DNA of 37,449 bases. Source: Saprospiraceae bacterium (GTDB lineage: Bacteria > Bacteroidota > Bacteroidia > Chitinophagales > Saprospiraceae). Location: positions 1 through 37,449 of the forward strand of contig JAEUUT010000051.1 of the NCBI GenBank assembly GCA_016787415.1. Direction: 5' to 3'. This document shows, in pieces, positions 25,670-35,285 of this stretch (positions within the stretch are counted from its first letter, which is position 1; the number at the start of each line of letters is the position of its first letter). Both the position numbers and the translations under genes were made by a program. The notes under the pieces were generated by a model that did not search any database, was not told where the DNA came from, and saw only the letters and a program-made list of their open reading frames with translations.

Positions 25670-27553
25670 TCAGGGTTGGGCTCTAGCCAATTCTATCATT
25701 CCGCTCAATTCGTCCACTAACCCTTCTGCACTGCCATTGAACCCTACGGTTTTGAAACGAATTTTACCCTGGCGGTCGAGAATGTATTTGGTAGGAATAC
25801 CCGAAACGCCAAAGGAGGACACAACTTTGTCGTCATTGTCGAGCAGCACATTAAACGTGTATTTTTTCCCGGTGACAAAATCCTGTGCATTTTTGGCTTT
25901 ATCGTCTGCTTTCTCCCAAGTATCTACAAACAAAAAGGCCACGTCTTTGTCGTCCTTGAATTTGTCGACGGCCATTTGCATCCCCGGGAAAGAAGCCTTG
26001 CATGGCCCGCACCAAGTAGCCCAGAAATCGATGACGACCACTTTGCCGCGCAGGCTTTCGAGGCTAACGGTTTCTCCCTGCAGGTTGCGCAGGCTGAATG
26101 TCGGCGCCTGCTGTTCGAGCATTTGGGATGCCAGGTGTTTCTGGAGGTTCATTCGGGCAATAGATTCCAGACCATTCAGATAGGCTGCTGCTCCTGCTTC
26201 TGATTTATCTTCAGCGGTATACAGTGCCTTGAACTGTTTTTTGATCTTTTCCGTTGCATGGCCTTCCATGATAAAACGCTCCATGTGGAAGCGCAACTCT
26301 GGAGATTTACTGCGTTCCAGGTAACCTATGTACCGTTCGTTGAATTCAGCCTCTCTCCCTTCGTTGATGGCAATTGCCTCCGCCTGATAGCGGGCTGCAG
26401 CAGCAGGGTCGCCACTTTTGTCGAGTACGAATGCATAGGTATCCAGGTAATTTCCGTGTTCTTCCTTGCTGATTTGCTTGCGTTCTTTTTCAGTTATGAG
26501 TCCGGGCTGGGGAACGCTGGGTTCATTGATTTCCCGTTTGCTCAACGTCACAGCTTCGGAAGCCAGGGATTTGGCAATTTCCATTTCTTCGCCTTTTTCG
26601 GCTAATTCCCAGGCAATGTTATTGTACAGAGAAGCACGATTGGGCGCCGGTAGTTGAGCGGCTTTTGACTTGAATTTCTCCCATGCATGCGTATCTGCAA
26701 TTTTTGCACAAATATTGGATTTGGCTCTGTCCACCATTGCCTTTTCTTCGGCTGTTTGTGGCGGAAACTCCTGAATAAAGGCCGTCAGCAATGCCTCGCC
26801 TTTCTCAAGGTCAGGGTTGTTGTCTGCTGCGCTCAGGCGTTCCTGCCGCACCAATTGGCCTTTAGGGAATTGGGTTTTAATGCGTTCTTTCAGGCTTTTA
26901 GCCTTGTCTATCATGGTCATACGCTCGTAGGAACGCATGATGGCGATCAGGTTTTTTTCGCTCAGATTTGGATCTTTTTCTGCTTCTGCATACAGTTCGA
27001 GCACCTGGTTTTTTCCGACATCGCCTTTTTTGGCAGCCAGAATTACATTGGTATAACTACCGATGTATTTGTTTTTAAGGTCGGCCTGTAATTCGAATGC
27101 CCGGTTGTACCACCCGAGCGCTACGGAAGGTTCACGTTTCAAATCTACCACTCCACCATAGTCGCGGTACAGATTTGCCTGGGCTGCATAACTTTCTGGA
27201 AGAATTTTCCCTGAAGTATCACACACCGACACAAAATATCCTTCGCCGTTGTTGTTGTCATACACTTCTCCCGAACGCAACGAAATCAATGCTGCCACAG
27301 AACCAGGTTGAAGCGGCACGAAAATATGCAGCATATGCCCTACCTTTTTTTGTGCTACTTCCCGAATATCGGTCATCATTCCATTGTGTTCCAGAAAAAC
27401 AACATCGATCTCTTCCGCATCTCGTAAAGGGCTGATACTCAAATCAAAAACGATCTCCACTACTTCACCAGGCCTCGGATGGGCAGGTGTGATTTTGGGC
27501 TGCTGGGCAAACAAAAACGCAGGAAACAGAATCAGGAACAACAGGAAACGCAT
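25670..27553 (-). CDS. Exported TlpA-like thioredoxin-domain protein
   Basis: A 627-residue exported protein. The ATG at 27553 gives the signal MRFLLFLILFPAFLFAQQ; the longer frame to 27628 starts at TTG inside a hairpin and is rejected. A beta-rich N-terminal region (PRPGEVVEIVFDLS, about 20-110) is followed by a long helical middle with TPR-like character. A C-terminal TlpA/redoxin domain (about 475-627) has the active-site motif CGPC at 515-518 in FWATWCGPCKASF and the cis-Pro loop GIPTKY. Such proteins act in the periplasm on disulfides; the partner is unknown. Confidence 0.88.
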   Translation of the reverse strand: MRFLLFLILFPAFLFAQQPKITPAHPRPGEVVEIVFDLSISPLRDAEEIDVVFLEHNGMMTDIREVAQKKVGHMLHIFVPLQPGSVAALISLRSGEVYDNNNGEGYFVSVCDTSGKILPESYAAQANLYRDYGGVVDLKREPSVALGWYNRAFELQADLKNKYIGSYTNVILAAKKGDVGKNQVLELYAEAEKDPNLSEKNLIAIMRSYERMTMIDKAKSLKERIKTQFPKGQLVRQERLSAADNNPDLEKGEALLTAFIQEFPPQTAEEKAMVDRAKSNICAKIADTHAWEKFKSKAAQLPAPNRASLYNNIAWELAEKGEEMEIAKSLASEAVTLSKREINEPSVPQPGLITEKERKQISKEEHGNYLDTYAFVLDKSGDPAAAARYQAEAIAINEGREAEFNERYIGYLERSKSPELRFHMERFIMEGHATEKIKKQFKALYTAEDKSEAGAAAYLNGLESIARMNLQKHLASQMLEQQAPTFSLRNLQGETVSLESLRGKVVVIDFWATWCGPCKASFPGMQMAVDKFKDDKDVAFLFVDTWEKADDKAKNAQDFVTGKKYTFNVLLDNDDKVVSSFGVSGIPTKYILDRQGKIRFKTVGFNGSAEGLVDELSGMIELARAQP

Positions 27554-27594
27554 TGCATCAAGGTTTAAAAGTAGAAGTTGTTGGTACCCAACAT

Positions 27595-27635
27595 AACAGG
27601 ATTGGATATTCTGTTCATCGATATCCAATCCTGTT
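27595..27635. repeat. Perfect 15-base stem-loop between porP/sprF-like and redoxin genes
   Basis: AACAGGATTGGATAT (27595-27609) pairs perfectly with ATATCCAATCCTGTT (27621-27635) around an 11-base loop. It lies 27 bases after the PorP/SprF stop and 42 bases before the redoxin ATG. Neither side has a U-tract, so it may be a processing or attenuation hairpin rather than a simple intrinsic terminator. Confidence 0.85.
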
Positions 27636-27662
27636 AGTACAAGTCTTACAAATGGCAGCCCG

Positions 27663-28724
27663 TTAAAATTTAGGACACGTCACACGCGAGCGGCGATACT
27701 CCGGATGGAAATACGTGAGCGATACCTCAAAGGCGCCACGGGAATTGTTGGCAACGGTAAGACTCGACACCGTAATGTCATAACTCAATCCCAGCATCCA
27801 GCGGTTGAGTTCGAGCATTCCTACTACGGAAATGGCATCCATTTGAATATTGTTGTCGAGTTTATTGCCCAGTCGGCCCCACACGCCGGCACGCAGCGCA
27901 AGTTCATTCAGGTCGTTGTTGGAATAACGGAAGTTGATGCCCATATCTGTTTCCATGGCCGGGCCTTGTTTCATGAACAAAGCACCAGGAAGGATGGCAA
28001 AATTTTCAGTCAGCGGAAACTGTCCGCCCAGGTGGCCCGACCAGCGGGAATACAGTGTTTCCTGGTTGTCTTCAATAAGCGAAATAGCCGGCTGGTTGAT
28101 ATGGCTCAGCGCACCTCCGGCATAGAAAAACCCGTCATTTTGAAAAACAACATACCAAAGTAATCCGGCATTGAAATCGAGGTAAAGCGGCGAATTAGCA
28201 TTTGCATTTGGCTCTCCGCTCGAAGCCCCCAGGTCAGGGCGCTCTGCATTGGTATCAAACTGGCGTGTGAACCACAATTTGCTCCAGTCAATAGAATTTT
28301 GTCCGAAACCGACTTGAGCACCAGCCGACAGGTAATTTTCATTGGAATATCGGCCGCCAGAAAGTTGTTTGAGGAAAGCGCCGCCTACTTGCACCTTGTT
28401 TTGTTGAAAACGGGCAGTGCCAGCCTCATCATGCATAGCGCCTATTCCAAAGGAAGCATAATCGTCATTGGCGCCTACATTGAATCGCGTTTCAAACGAT
28501 GCAGCGTACGTACGAAACGGCACGGGCGACAAAAAACTGTTCCATTGATCACGGTAGTTCACCGTGGCTCGCCAGCGGCCATTGAAAATGCCGGTCATGG
28601 CAGGATTAAGATTCCAGGATGACGCGTAATATTGGGAAAAACGCGGATCCTGGGCCTGTACATCGCTTGAAAACAAGGATAACAAGGCGACCAGCATTAA
28701 AATCGGTGGGTACAATTGTTTCAT
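27663..28724 (-). CDS. PorP/SprF family outer-membrane protein
   Basis: A 353-residue predicted outer-membrane beta-barrel. It has a signal peptide (to about residue 24, VQAQ) followed by the family start DPRFSQYYASSWNLNPAMTG and NYRDQWNSF. Further on are alternating amphipathic strands and LNRWMLGLSYDITVSSL near the end. In Flavobacterium johnsoniae SprF is required for secretion of the adhesin SprB by the type IX system. This gene lies directly downstream of the giant SprB-repeat gene, the same arrangement, so it is probably its dedicated partner. A heptad inverted repeat separates the two genes. Confidence 0.92.
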   Translation of the reverse strand: MKQLYPPILMLVALLSLFSSDVQAQDPRFSQYYASSWNLNPAMTGIFNGRWRATVNYRDQWNSFLSPVPFRTYAASFETRFNVGANDDYASFGIGAMHDEAGTARFQQNKVQVGGAFLKQLSGGRYSNENYLSAGAQVGFGQNSIDWSKLWFTRQFDTNAERPDLGASSGEPNANANSPLYLDFNAGLLWYVVFQNDGFFYAGGALSHINQPAISLIEDNQETLYSRWSGHLGGQFPLTENFAILPGALFMKQGPAMETDMGINFRYSNNDLNELALRAGVWGRLGNKLDNNIQMDAISVVGMLELNRWMLGLSYDITVSSLTVANNSRGAFEVSLTYFHPEYRRSRVTCPKF

Positions 28725-28825
28725 GGTTGTGTGTGTATTTTAGAATTGGGATAATTGAGACCGAAAAAAAAGAAAAATCTACCGTTCCCTGGATTTTTTT
28801 AACAAAAAATCAGTCGATGGTAGTG

Positions 28826-28959
28826 AGTCCTGAGTCGTAAGTCCTGAGTCCTAAGTCTGTAGAGTACACCTACATTCTCCTTGAATTTATAGAAACACAA
28901 GCCAAAAGTATACAGGTGTACTCTACAGACTTAGGACTCAGGACTTACGACTCAGGACT
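28826..28959. repeat. Heptad inverted repeat C, 3' of the adhesin gene
   Basis: Perfect 46-base arms (28826-28871 and 28914-28959) around a 42-base loop. Each arm consists of five 7-base units (AGTCCTG, AGTCGTA, AGTCCTG, AGTCCTA, AGTCTGT) plus an 11-base unit-free end next to the loop. The adhesin's TAG stop (28958-28960) overlaps the first unit on its sense strand. Units are shared with repeat D. No U-tract follows the stem. Confidence 0.95.
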
Positions 28960-31900
28960 ACTTGACGAGTGTTACATTTCCACTGAGCACTTCCCTGTAT
29001 CCATCAATATATTCCGCTTCCAGGTGCCAAACAAAAACGCCGGGGTCGCAGGCATTGCCTTTGAAAAGGCCGTCCCAACCGCGGGAAGCATCGTTTACGC
29101 TGAAGTTTTGATCCTGATAGACCAGTTCGCCCCAGCGATCGTACACCTTGAATGACAGAATGGAGCGCACTTGATCCGATTTGCCATGCACCATGAGCAA
29201 GTCATTAGCAGCATCGCCGTTCGGGGAGAAGGCGGTAGGAACGTATACACCACGCGGTTTTTCCACCGATACTTTGACTTTGGTTTCGCCCTGACAGCCA
29301 TTGGCATCGGTAATTTGTACAAAATAGGTGTTGGTATGATCCGGCTTGATCAGGATGCTTTCGCAGTCGATGGTATCCAGGCAATTCCATGTGTCCAGCA
29401 ATGCGCTGTGCCATTTATACAGCAATGCACCTACGGCATTGGAAATATCAGGCGACAAAACCAGGCTGTCGCCGAGAACCAGTGCGGTGTCTGCACCCAG
29501 CGATAGTTCCAGGGGCAGCGGCTGCAACAATGAATCTGTGAGGGAAACAATACAGTTGTTGGCATCTTTTACCTGCACAGAGTAAGTGCCCGCACCCAGG
29601 CCGATGAAATTGGGCGAACCGTTGAATGCACTGCCATCAATACTGTATTTATATGGCAATTTTCCACCGGAAACACTCAGATCGATATGTCCATTTTGGT
29701 CATCAAAACAGCGAGGGTCGGTTTTGCGCAAATCCACCTGCATTTGCTCGGGTTGTATGATGGTAGCAGAATCTACCAGGATACAGCCGTTGGCATCTGT
29801 AATTTGAAGTGTGTACGTTCCTGGGCCAAGTTCAATAATATTCGAAATAGAATTTCCATTGCTCCAATTCAGGTTATACTGAGGAGTACCGCCCTCCACA
29901 CTGGCGGCAATGGATGCATTTTGATCACCAAAGCAAAGAAGCGCTTTGGTGGTAAATGATACAGCCAGTGGTTCGGGTTGGCGTATTTGCTCCGAATTGG
30001 TACCTGTGCAGCCTTTGTTGTCCACTACTGTTACGGAATATGTACCGATGGCAAGTTGATCGATTTGAGTTCCATTCCCACTGTTGCTCCAATGGTATTC
30101 GGCAATCGGGTTGACGCCCTGCACGTTTTCAACCCTGGCAGAACCATCTACGAATCCGAAACAGGATACATCTTCATGGGTGGTTTGAACAACAATGGCC
30201 GGCGGTTGTGTAACGGTAAACGCAAAAATGCCACTACATCCCTGCTGGTCGGTAACCGTAACCGAATAAATCCGGTCGCCTTCCAGCCCATCTACCGAAA
30301 TGGTATTCGGAGCATTCGGCTTGCTCCACTGGTAGAAATAATTGGCCAGGTTGCCGCCACCGGCGCCACCCAGCACCTGATTTACAGCGGCTCGGCCGTC
30401 TGCATACCCATAGCAGGTAGGAATTACATGGGCTACATTGGCTGAAATGCTGTCAAGTTGTTGAATGTCGATATTTTCCGTTACCGAACAGCCCTTGCTG
30501 TCGCTGGCTGTAACGATATAAGAACCTACAGGAAGGCTATGAGCAGCAGCGGTATTTTCGTTGTTGCTCCACAAATAGGTAAACGGTGCGCCATTACCAC
30601 CACTTGCCGTTGCCAGTGCAGCGCCGTTGCTTTGTCCATAACAGGCCGTTTGGGTTTGCGAAACGGCAACCGAAACGGTCGTCGCAGGTTGTTGCAAGGT
30701 AGCACTGGTAGTCACGGTGCAGCCATTGGCATCTGTTACGGTTACCAGGTATGCTCCTGCCGGAAGCCCGGTCACCGATGGAGCGCTTTGTGAAACACTC
30801 CAGTTATAGCCATACGGTTGCACACCTCCCAAAGGATTGGCTGTGACAACGCCATCAGCGCCGTTGAAACAAGTTACATCTGTTTTGGCAATGGTGTTAG
30901 TGAGTACAGGAGGCTGCGTTACCGTTGCACTTGCGGTCGTATTACATCCGTTGTCATCGGTAATCGTAACCGTATAGGCGCCAATAATCAGGTTGGTTGC
31001 TATTGGGTTCACCTGGGCATTGCTGTCATTCCACAGATAATGAAGGGCGCCATTACCACCTTGTGCCTGCACAGTAATACTGCCATCGGCGCCTCCAAAG
31101 CACTTGACAGCCTGCATTTGTACAGATGTGACTTGTATGGTAGCCGGACAAGCCAGCGTCACAGTATCCAGGTGTACACAGCCAACGGCATCGGTGAGTG
31201 TAAGAATATATTGTCCACAATCCAGGTTTTGCAGATTGGGTGTTGTAGCAGCCACTGTATTCCATTGGTACTGATATGGCTGGGCTCCGCCTGCAGCGGT
31301 GGTCTGCACATTGCCATCAAAAATACCAGAGCAACTGGGTGCTGCTGATGCAAATTGCACATCAATCGGGATCGCAGCGGCTATATCGACAGCATTCGTA
31401 GAGGTACAGCCTCTTTCATCCTGTACCACCAGGCTGTATTGTCCTGGACAAAGGTTGCCCGCCGTAGCATTTCCATCAGGCAGATTCGGGTCGTCCCATT
31501 GGTAATCGAAAGGGGCTGTGCCACCTGTCACAATGACCGTGGCTGTTCCGGAACAATCGCCAGCGCATCTTTCATTAGCCACTGCGCTAAACGACACCTG
31601 CAATGCGTCAGGCGTCTCCACTGTAACGGAACTTGTAACGCTGCAACCTTTTGAATCTGTGACAGTTACAGCATATGTACTGGCTGACAGATTGATTGCC
31701 TTGGGGGTGTTTTGGCTATCCTGCCAGTTGTACTGGTAAGCGCCATTTCCGCCTATTGGAAATACAGAGGCTGTACCATTATTACCCCCGAAACAGGATA
31801 CCGCACGAGAGGCTGTGCTGTCGATCAGTAAAGTAGTTGGCTGTAGTACTTCGATGAATGTTGTAGAAATACAATTGGCAGCATCTGTTACGGTAACAAA

Positions 31901-34900
31901 GTGAATCCCGGCATTCAACCCTGTAGCGTCGGGCGTATTGGCCAGGTTATCCCAGGCATACTGATATGGCGTCGTGCCGCCTGTCACCATAATGTTTGCG
32001 GCTCCATCGGACAATCCATTACAACTTACTGAATCCTGGGTCAACTCGAACGAATATGCGGCCGGCTCTGCTACCTGGACGCTGGCGATTTCAGTACATC
32101 CATTGTCGTCGGTGGCCACCACTTCATAACATCCTGCAAAAAGACTGCTGATGGCAGCCCCGGGCGTAGTAGTACCGCCACCACATAACTGCCATGCAAA
32201 GGAAATATTTCCAGTACCGCCCGTAGCCGTTACAAAAGCAGAGCCGCTGCTACCGCCATTACATAGCACGTCAGAATGTGTTGCATTCAGTACAATCGGC
32301 CCAGGTTCGGCGATGTTAAAGTCGACCGTATCCCGGCATCCCGCAGCATCTCGCAAAACCACAAAATGACTACCAGCGCCAAAAATATTCATCAAATCGC
32401 CATTGCTGAAGGGTGTTCCTGTGCCATTTGCAAAAAAGTCGACATTTCCATTCGCATTGTTTGCACTGATAATAGCCGATCCTGTATTGGTGCCTGCGCA
32501 TTGCGCGGCTGTAAGGGCAGATATGCTGCCACTAAGCGTACAGATCACAAAAGTGTGGGAAGCCGTGGCAATATTGGGTGGGCAGTTCGGGCTACCACCC
32601 AAAGCGCGCACTTCAATGTTAACCACATCGCCCGACACCAGCCCGGTCACTGTATGCGTAAGCAAGCCGCTGGCTGGCATCCAGCCTGTGCTGTTTACAT
32701 TCACCTCATAACCGGTGGCGCCTTGCACCGGCTGCCAGCCCCAGGTCATATCGCTGGTTCCGAGGCTGATTACCTCCAGGTTGGTGGGCGCCGGGAAAAA
32801 ACTCATGATACTAACCGTGACGGTATCCTTGTGTTCGCAGTTGAAGCGATCTTTGGCCGTTACAATATAAGTGCTGTTGGCGGTTGGCGTGGCGGTAGGT
32901 GTAGCGCAGTTATTGCAATCGAGGGTAGCAGCGTTTGTCCAGGAATAGGTTACTGTATTGTCGTAGTTGAACCCTATGCTCCACCATTTTACTTTACCCA
33001 ACTGGTTGGGCCCGAAGCCATCGGAAATCATCAGTTTCCAGTCGCCGTTTACTACTGCGTTGTTCAAAGAAGTCCACATGCCCTCCGGGCGGTAGTCGCC
33101 GGTAAACGGAGCAGTGCTTCCAATAATATTAGTCGATGCCGAAGGCGTGAAACAAGTGTTTTTATAATTATCACCGCTGCCGCCATTTCCGGTAGTCAGT
33201 TCAAGTTGTTTCCCGTCTGGCGATCGCAGGTAAATATTCAAATCGGCATCAAAATCTGTCTCAATGTCCATACAGACAGATGTGATCTGTGTGATGGGGT
33301 TGGTCAACAAATTATATCCGACATTGCTAACTGAAATAGGCGCCGGGTACGGGTTGTTGTGCGGGTGATTTCCATTTCCCAACCTGTAATCGGGATATGA
33401 TTCGAACCTGACTTCCAGTTGGCTGGGATTCAGTGAAGAAGCATCCAGGAGTACGGGTTCTCCTTCACAAACAGCCGTATCGCGCAGGGCTTTGTAATCG
33501 ATATCGCAACTAAAGCACTGTGGGCTGGTAAATGGCAATACCGATACATTCACAAGTGTATCCCATACGCAGCCAAACGTGTCGCGCACGGTAAAAATGT
33601 ATCCTGCTGTTCCTGCATTTTGTGGTGAAGCGGCAATGGAATCCTGCGTAGAATAGAAAATGGAAGGATGGTTATTCCAGTGCCAATCGACAATTTCAGG
33701 GGTGAAAGTTTCAATATTGGGATACAACTCGTCCTTAAATTTCAAACTCCAGTTAAAAATGTATCCATTGTCAATAGGCCACAAGTCGGTGGCCGTTATC
33801 GTCCATTCGCCGTTGAGCGGGCAACCCACCAGATCGGAAATAGGGTCGAAGGTACTGTAATCGCCTGGCGGAAGTGTACCAAAACCACCTAACGTGGTAT
33901 TGGCATATTGTATCCAGGTCGGATTGGGGGCATTGGGTATCCAGCAATAATCATATCCCAAGCCCGGAATCGGGTTAAAACCATCATTGTCGTTGGGTTC
34001 ACCCAGGAACACCCCTCCTCCAGTTTGTCCTGCAAAATTGTGTAAGGTGATGGTTTGCCCGTTCGGACAGGTAAGCGTGATCTGCAAATCGCGCAAGTAG
34101 GAGTGCTCCATGTTTACACAAATACTTTCCAGGTCGTCTTCGCTGGTAAGTACCTGCCCCGGAGAGAATTCGGTAAAAAAGATAGAAGTCTCGTATGGAA
34201 TGCCGGTACCATCGGGCAATGCCAGCGAGTCGGAGCGGCTTCCTTCCACAGAAAATGTTGAAGGGCTTGGCGTTACAACCAGGTTTTGTCCGTTGGCCGT
34301 ATCTGCTACAATGGCACTGAGATGGATGGTATCGTGTGCACAGACTTGATCTGTCACAGCGCCAGCGAGTGCAAAATTGGGGCGTGGCGCCACCCGAATG
34401 CGCTGGTTGATCAGGTTGGTACTTCGGCATCCTTGCTGATCCACCAGAAACAACTGGACGTAATAACCACCTGGCTCATCAAAACGGTGCGAAGTATTGG
34501 GGCCATAGGAAATACCGCCGTCGCCAAAATTCCACTCAAAGGTGGTGGTAAGATCGGACTGTTGATAGGCAAACCCGTTTTGAGGATAAATACCCACACC
34601 ATTGAAAAATATACGTTCGTTCGGGCAAACATCAATCCAGCCGGTGTCAGCCGGAAATATAGCGGGGTTCGTCGACACCAGATCAGCCAAAACCGTCTGA
34701 CAGGAAGCCACACACGACAATACTGCCGACCAACCTGTAGCTGTGCCTGTGCCATCCGATTCAAATTGAACGGTCAGGCAGCCACTCGGGTTGGCAGCAG
34801 TAGCCTGCACGATAAAGGGTTGCCCGGGTGGATAGTCATCCGAACATGCCAGTAAAGGGGCAGCCGTATTCGGGCCATCATAGAAACACAACAGGTCTCC

Positions 34901-35128
34901 TCCTGCGAGGTCAATACCTGAGAAATTAAGTTGAACGTGTGTGCCAGAACTGCCGTCCGAGCAAAAAGTTTTGGTAAAAGACTCGTTATTGCTGTAGTTG
35001 CCGGCGCCTCCGCCACTGTCGTAAAACGTACCACTGCAATCCTGCACAGCAGTATTGTTCATAAGGTAATTCTGGGCAGGAAGCAAGAAGGCAAAAAACA
35101 GAAAGATGAATGGTAAAAGTAGTTTCAT
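28958..35128 (-). CDS. Giant SprB-repeat adhesin with gliding-type C-terminal domain
   Basis: A 2056-residue surface protein. The start at 35128 gives the signal MKLLLPFIFLFFAFLLPAQ. Domains in order: CUB-like (about 30-140), PKD (about 165-245, with FEWNFGDGG), a proprotein-convertase P-like domain (about 330-465, with PLNGEWTITATDLW) and a second one (about 600-720, with VNGDWKLMISDGFG). An FN3-like domain follows (about 778-845). Next come 13 SprB-type repeats from about residue 877 (each opening with a C-x-G-x3-G-like motif and closing with TVTDxxGC) and an Ig-like segment. The last domain is a CHU_C/type B T9SS sorting domain (about the last 95 residues: VYVPTAFSPNGDAANDLL, YDRWGELVYQ, PGVFVWHLEA). 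It probably acts in adhesion or gliding, with the adjacent PorP/SprF protein. Confidence 0.93.
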   Translation of the reverse strand: MKLLLPFIFLFFAFLLPAQNYLMNNTAVQDCSGTFYDSGGGAGNYSNNESFTKTFCSDGSSGTHVQLNFSGIDLAGGDLLCFYDGPNTAAPLLACSDDYPPGQPFIVQATAANPSGCLTVQFESDGTGTATGWSAVLSCVASCQTVLADLVSTNPAIFPADTGWIDVCPNERIFFNGVGIYPQNGFAYQQSDLTTTFEWNFGDGGISYGPNTSHRFDEPGGYYVQLFLVDQQGCRSTNLINQRIRVAPRPNFALAGAVTDQVCAHDTIHLSAIVADTANGQNLVVTPSPSTFSVEGSRSDSLALPDGTGIPYETSIFFTEFSPGQVLTSEDDLESICVNMEHSYLRDLQITLTCPNGQTITLHNFAGQTGGGVFLGEPNDNDGFNPIPGLGYDYCWIPNAPNPTWIQYANTTLGGFGTLPPGDYSTFDPISDLVGCPLNGEWTITATDLWPIDNGYIFNWSLKFKDELYPNIETFTPEIVDWHWNNHPSIFYSTQDSIAASPQNAGTAGYIFTVRDTFGCVWDTLVNVSVLPFTSPQCFSCDIDYKALRDTAVCEGEPVLLDASSLNPSQLEVRFESYPDYRLGNGNHPHNNPYPAPISVSNVGYNLLTNPITQITSVCMDIETDFDADLNIYLRSPDGKQLELTTGNGGSGDNYKNTCFTPSASTNIIGSTAPFTGDYRPEGMWTSLNNAVVNGDWKLMISDGFGPNQLGKVKWWSIGFNYDNTVTYSWTNAATLDCNNCATPTATPTANSTYIVTAKDRFNCEHKDTVTVSIMSFFPAPTNLEVISLGTSDMTWGWQPVQGATGYEVNVNSTGWMPASGLLTHTVTGLVSGDVVNIEVRALGGSPNCPPNIATASHTFVICTLSGSISALTAAQCAGTNTGSAIISANNANGNVDFFANGTGTPFSNGDLMNIFGAGSHFVVLRDAAGCRDTVDFNIAEPGPIVLNATHSDVLCNGGSSGSAFVTATGGTGNISFAWQLCGGGTTTPGAAISSLFAGCYEVVATDDNGCTEIASVQVAEPAAYSFELTQDSVSCNGLSDGAANIMVTGGTTPYQYAWDNLANTPDATGLNAGIHFVTVTDAANCISTTFIEVLQPTTLLIDSTASRAVSCFGGNNGTASVFPIGGNGAYQYNWQDSQNTPKAINLSASTYAVTVTDSKGCSVTSSVTVETPDALQVSFSAVANERCAGDCSGTATVIVTGGTAPFDYQWDDPNLPDGNATAGNLCPGQYSLVVQDERGCTSTNAVDIAAAIPIDVQFASAAPSCSGIFDGNVQTTAAGGAQPYQYQWNTVAATTPNLQNLDCGQYILTLTDAVGCVHLDTVTLACPATIQVTSVQMQAVKCFGGADGSITVQAQGGNGALHYLWNDSNAQVNPIATNLIIGAYTVTITDDNGCNTTASATVTQPPVLTNTIAKTDVTCFNGADGVVTANPLGGVQPYGYNWSVSQSAPSVTGLPAGAYLVTVTDANGCTVTTSATLQQPATTVSVAVSQTQTACYGQSNGAALATASGGNGAPFTYLWSNNENTAAAHSLPVGSYIVTASDSKGCSVTENIDIQQLDSISANVAHVIPTCYGYADGRAAVNQVLGGAGGGNLANYFYQWSKPNAPNTISVDGLEGDRIYSVTVTDQQGCSGIFAFTVTQPPAIVVQTTHEDVSCFGFVDGSARVENVQGVNPIAEYHWSNSGNGTQIDQLAIGTYSVTVVDNKGCTGTNSEQIRQPEPLAVSFTTKALLCFGDQNASIAASVEGGTPQYNLNWSNGNSISNIIELGPGTYTLQITDANGCILVDSATIIQPEQMQVDLRKTDPRCFDDQNGHIDLSVSGGKLPYKYSIDGSAFNGSPNFIGLGAGTYSVQVKDANNCIVSLTDSLLQPLPLELSLGADTALVLGDSLVLSPDISNAVGALLYKWHSALLDTWNCLDTIDCESILIKPDHTNTYFVQITDANGCQGETKVKVSVEKPRGVYVPTAFSPNGDAANDLLMVHGKSDQVRSILSFKVYDRWGELVYQDQNFSVNDASRGWDGLFKGNACDPGVFVWHLEAEYIDGYREVLSGNVTLVK

Positions 35129-35148
35129 GTATGACACGGGAGCTGTTT

Positions 35149-35155
35149 CAAAGTA
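35149..35155 (-). promoter_or_regulatory. Candidate -7 box for the adhesin gene
   Basis: On the minus strand this reads TACTTTG, the same short variant as upstream of tpiA, 20 bases before the adhesin ATG. No well-spaced -33 element is evident. Confidence 0.35.
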
Positions 35156-35285
35156 AGAGAGCGATGTCCTGTTTGCAGTTCTGCAGTGCAAAAAAAGACA
35201 AAAAGCGGGATACTTCGAACACAGATTTCGCTGCCTGAGGTCAAATCACAAACTTTCATCGGCAAATCGCCGTATTCTCATTGTT

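Noticed and set aside
25670..27628. Longer start for the redoxin gene
   Set aside because: The extension begins at TTG within a perfect hairpin and precedes an obvious signal peptide at 27553.
32276..33334. Plus-strand open frame of 352 codons and many neighbours across 29-34 kb
   Set aside because: Antisense to the repetitive adhesin gene; the periodic repeats keep other frames open by chance.
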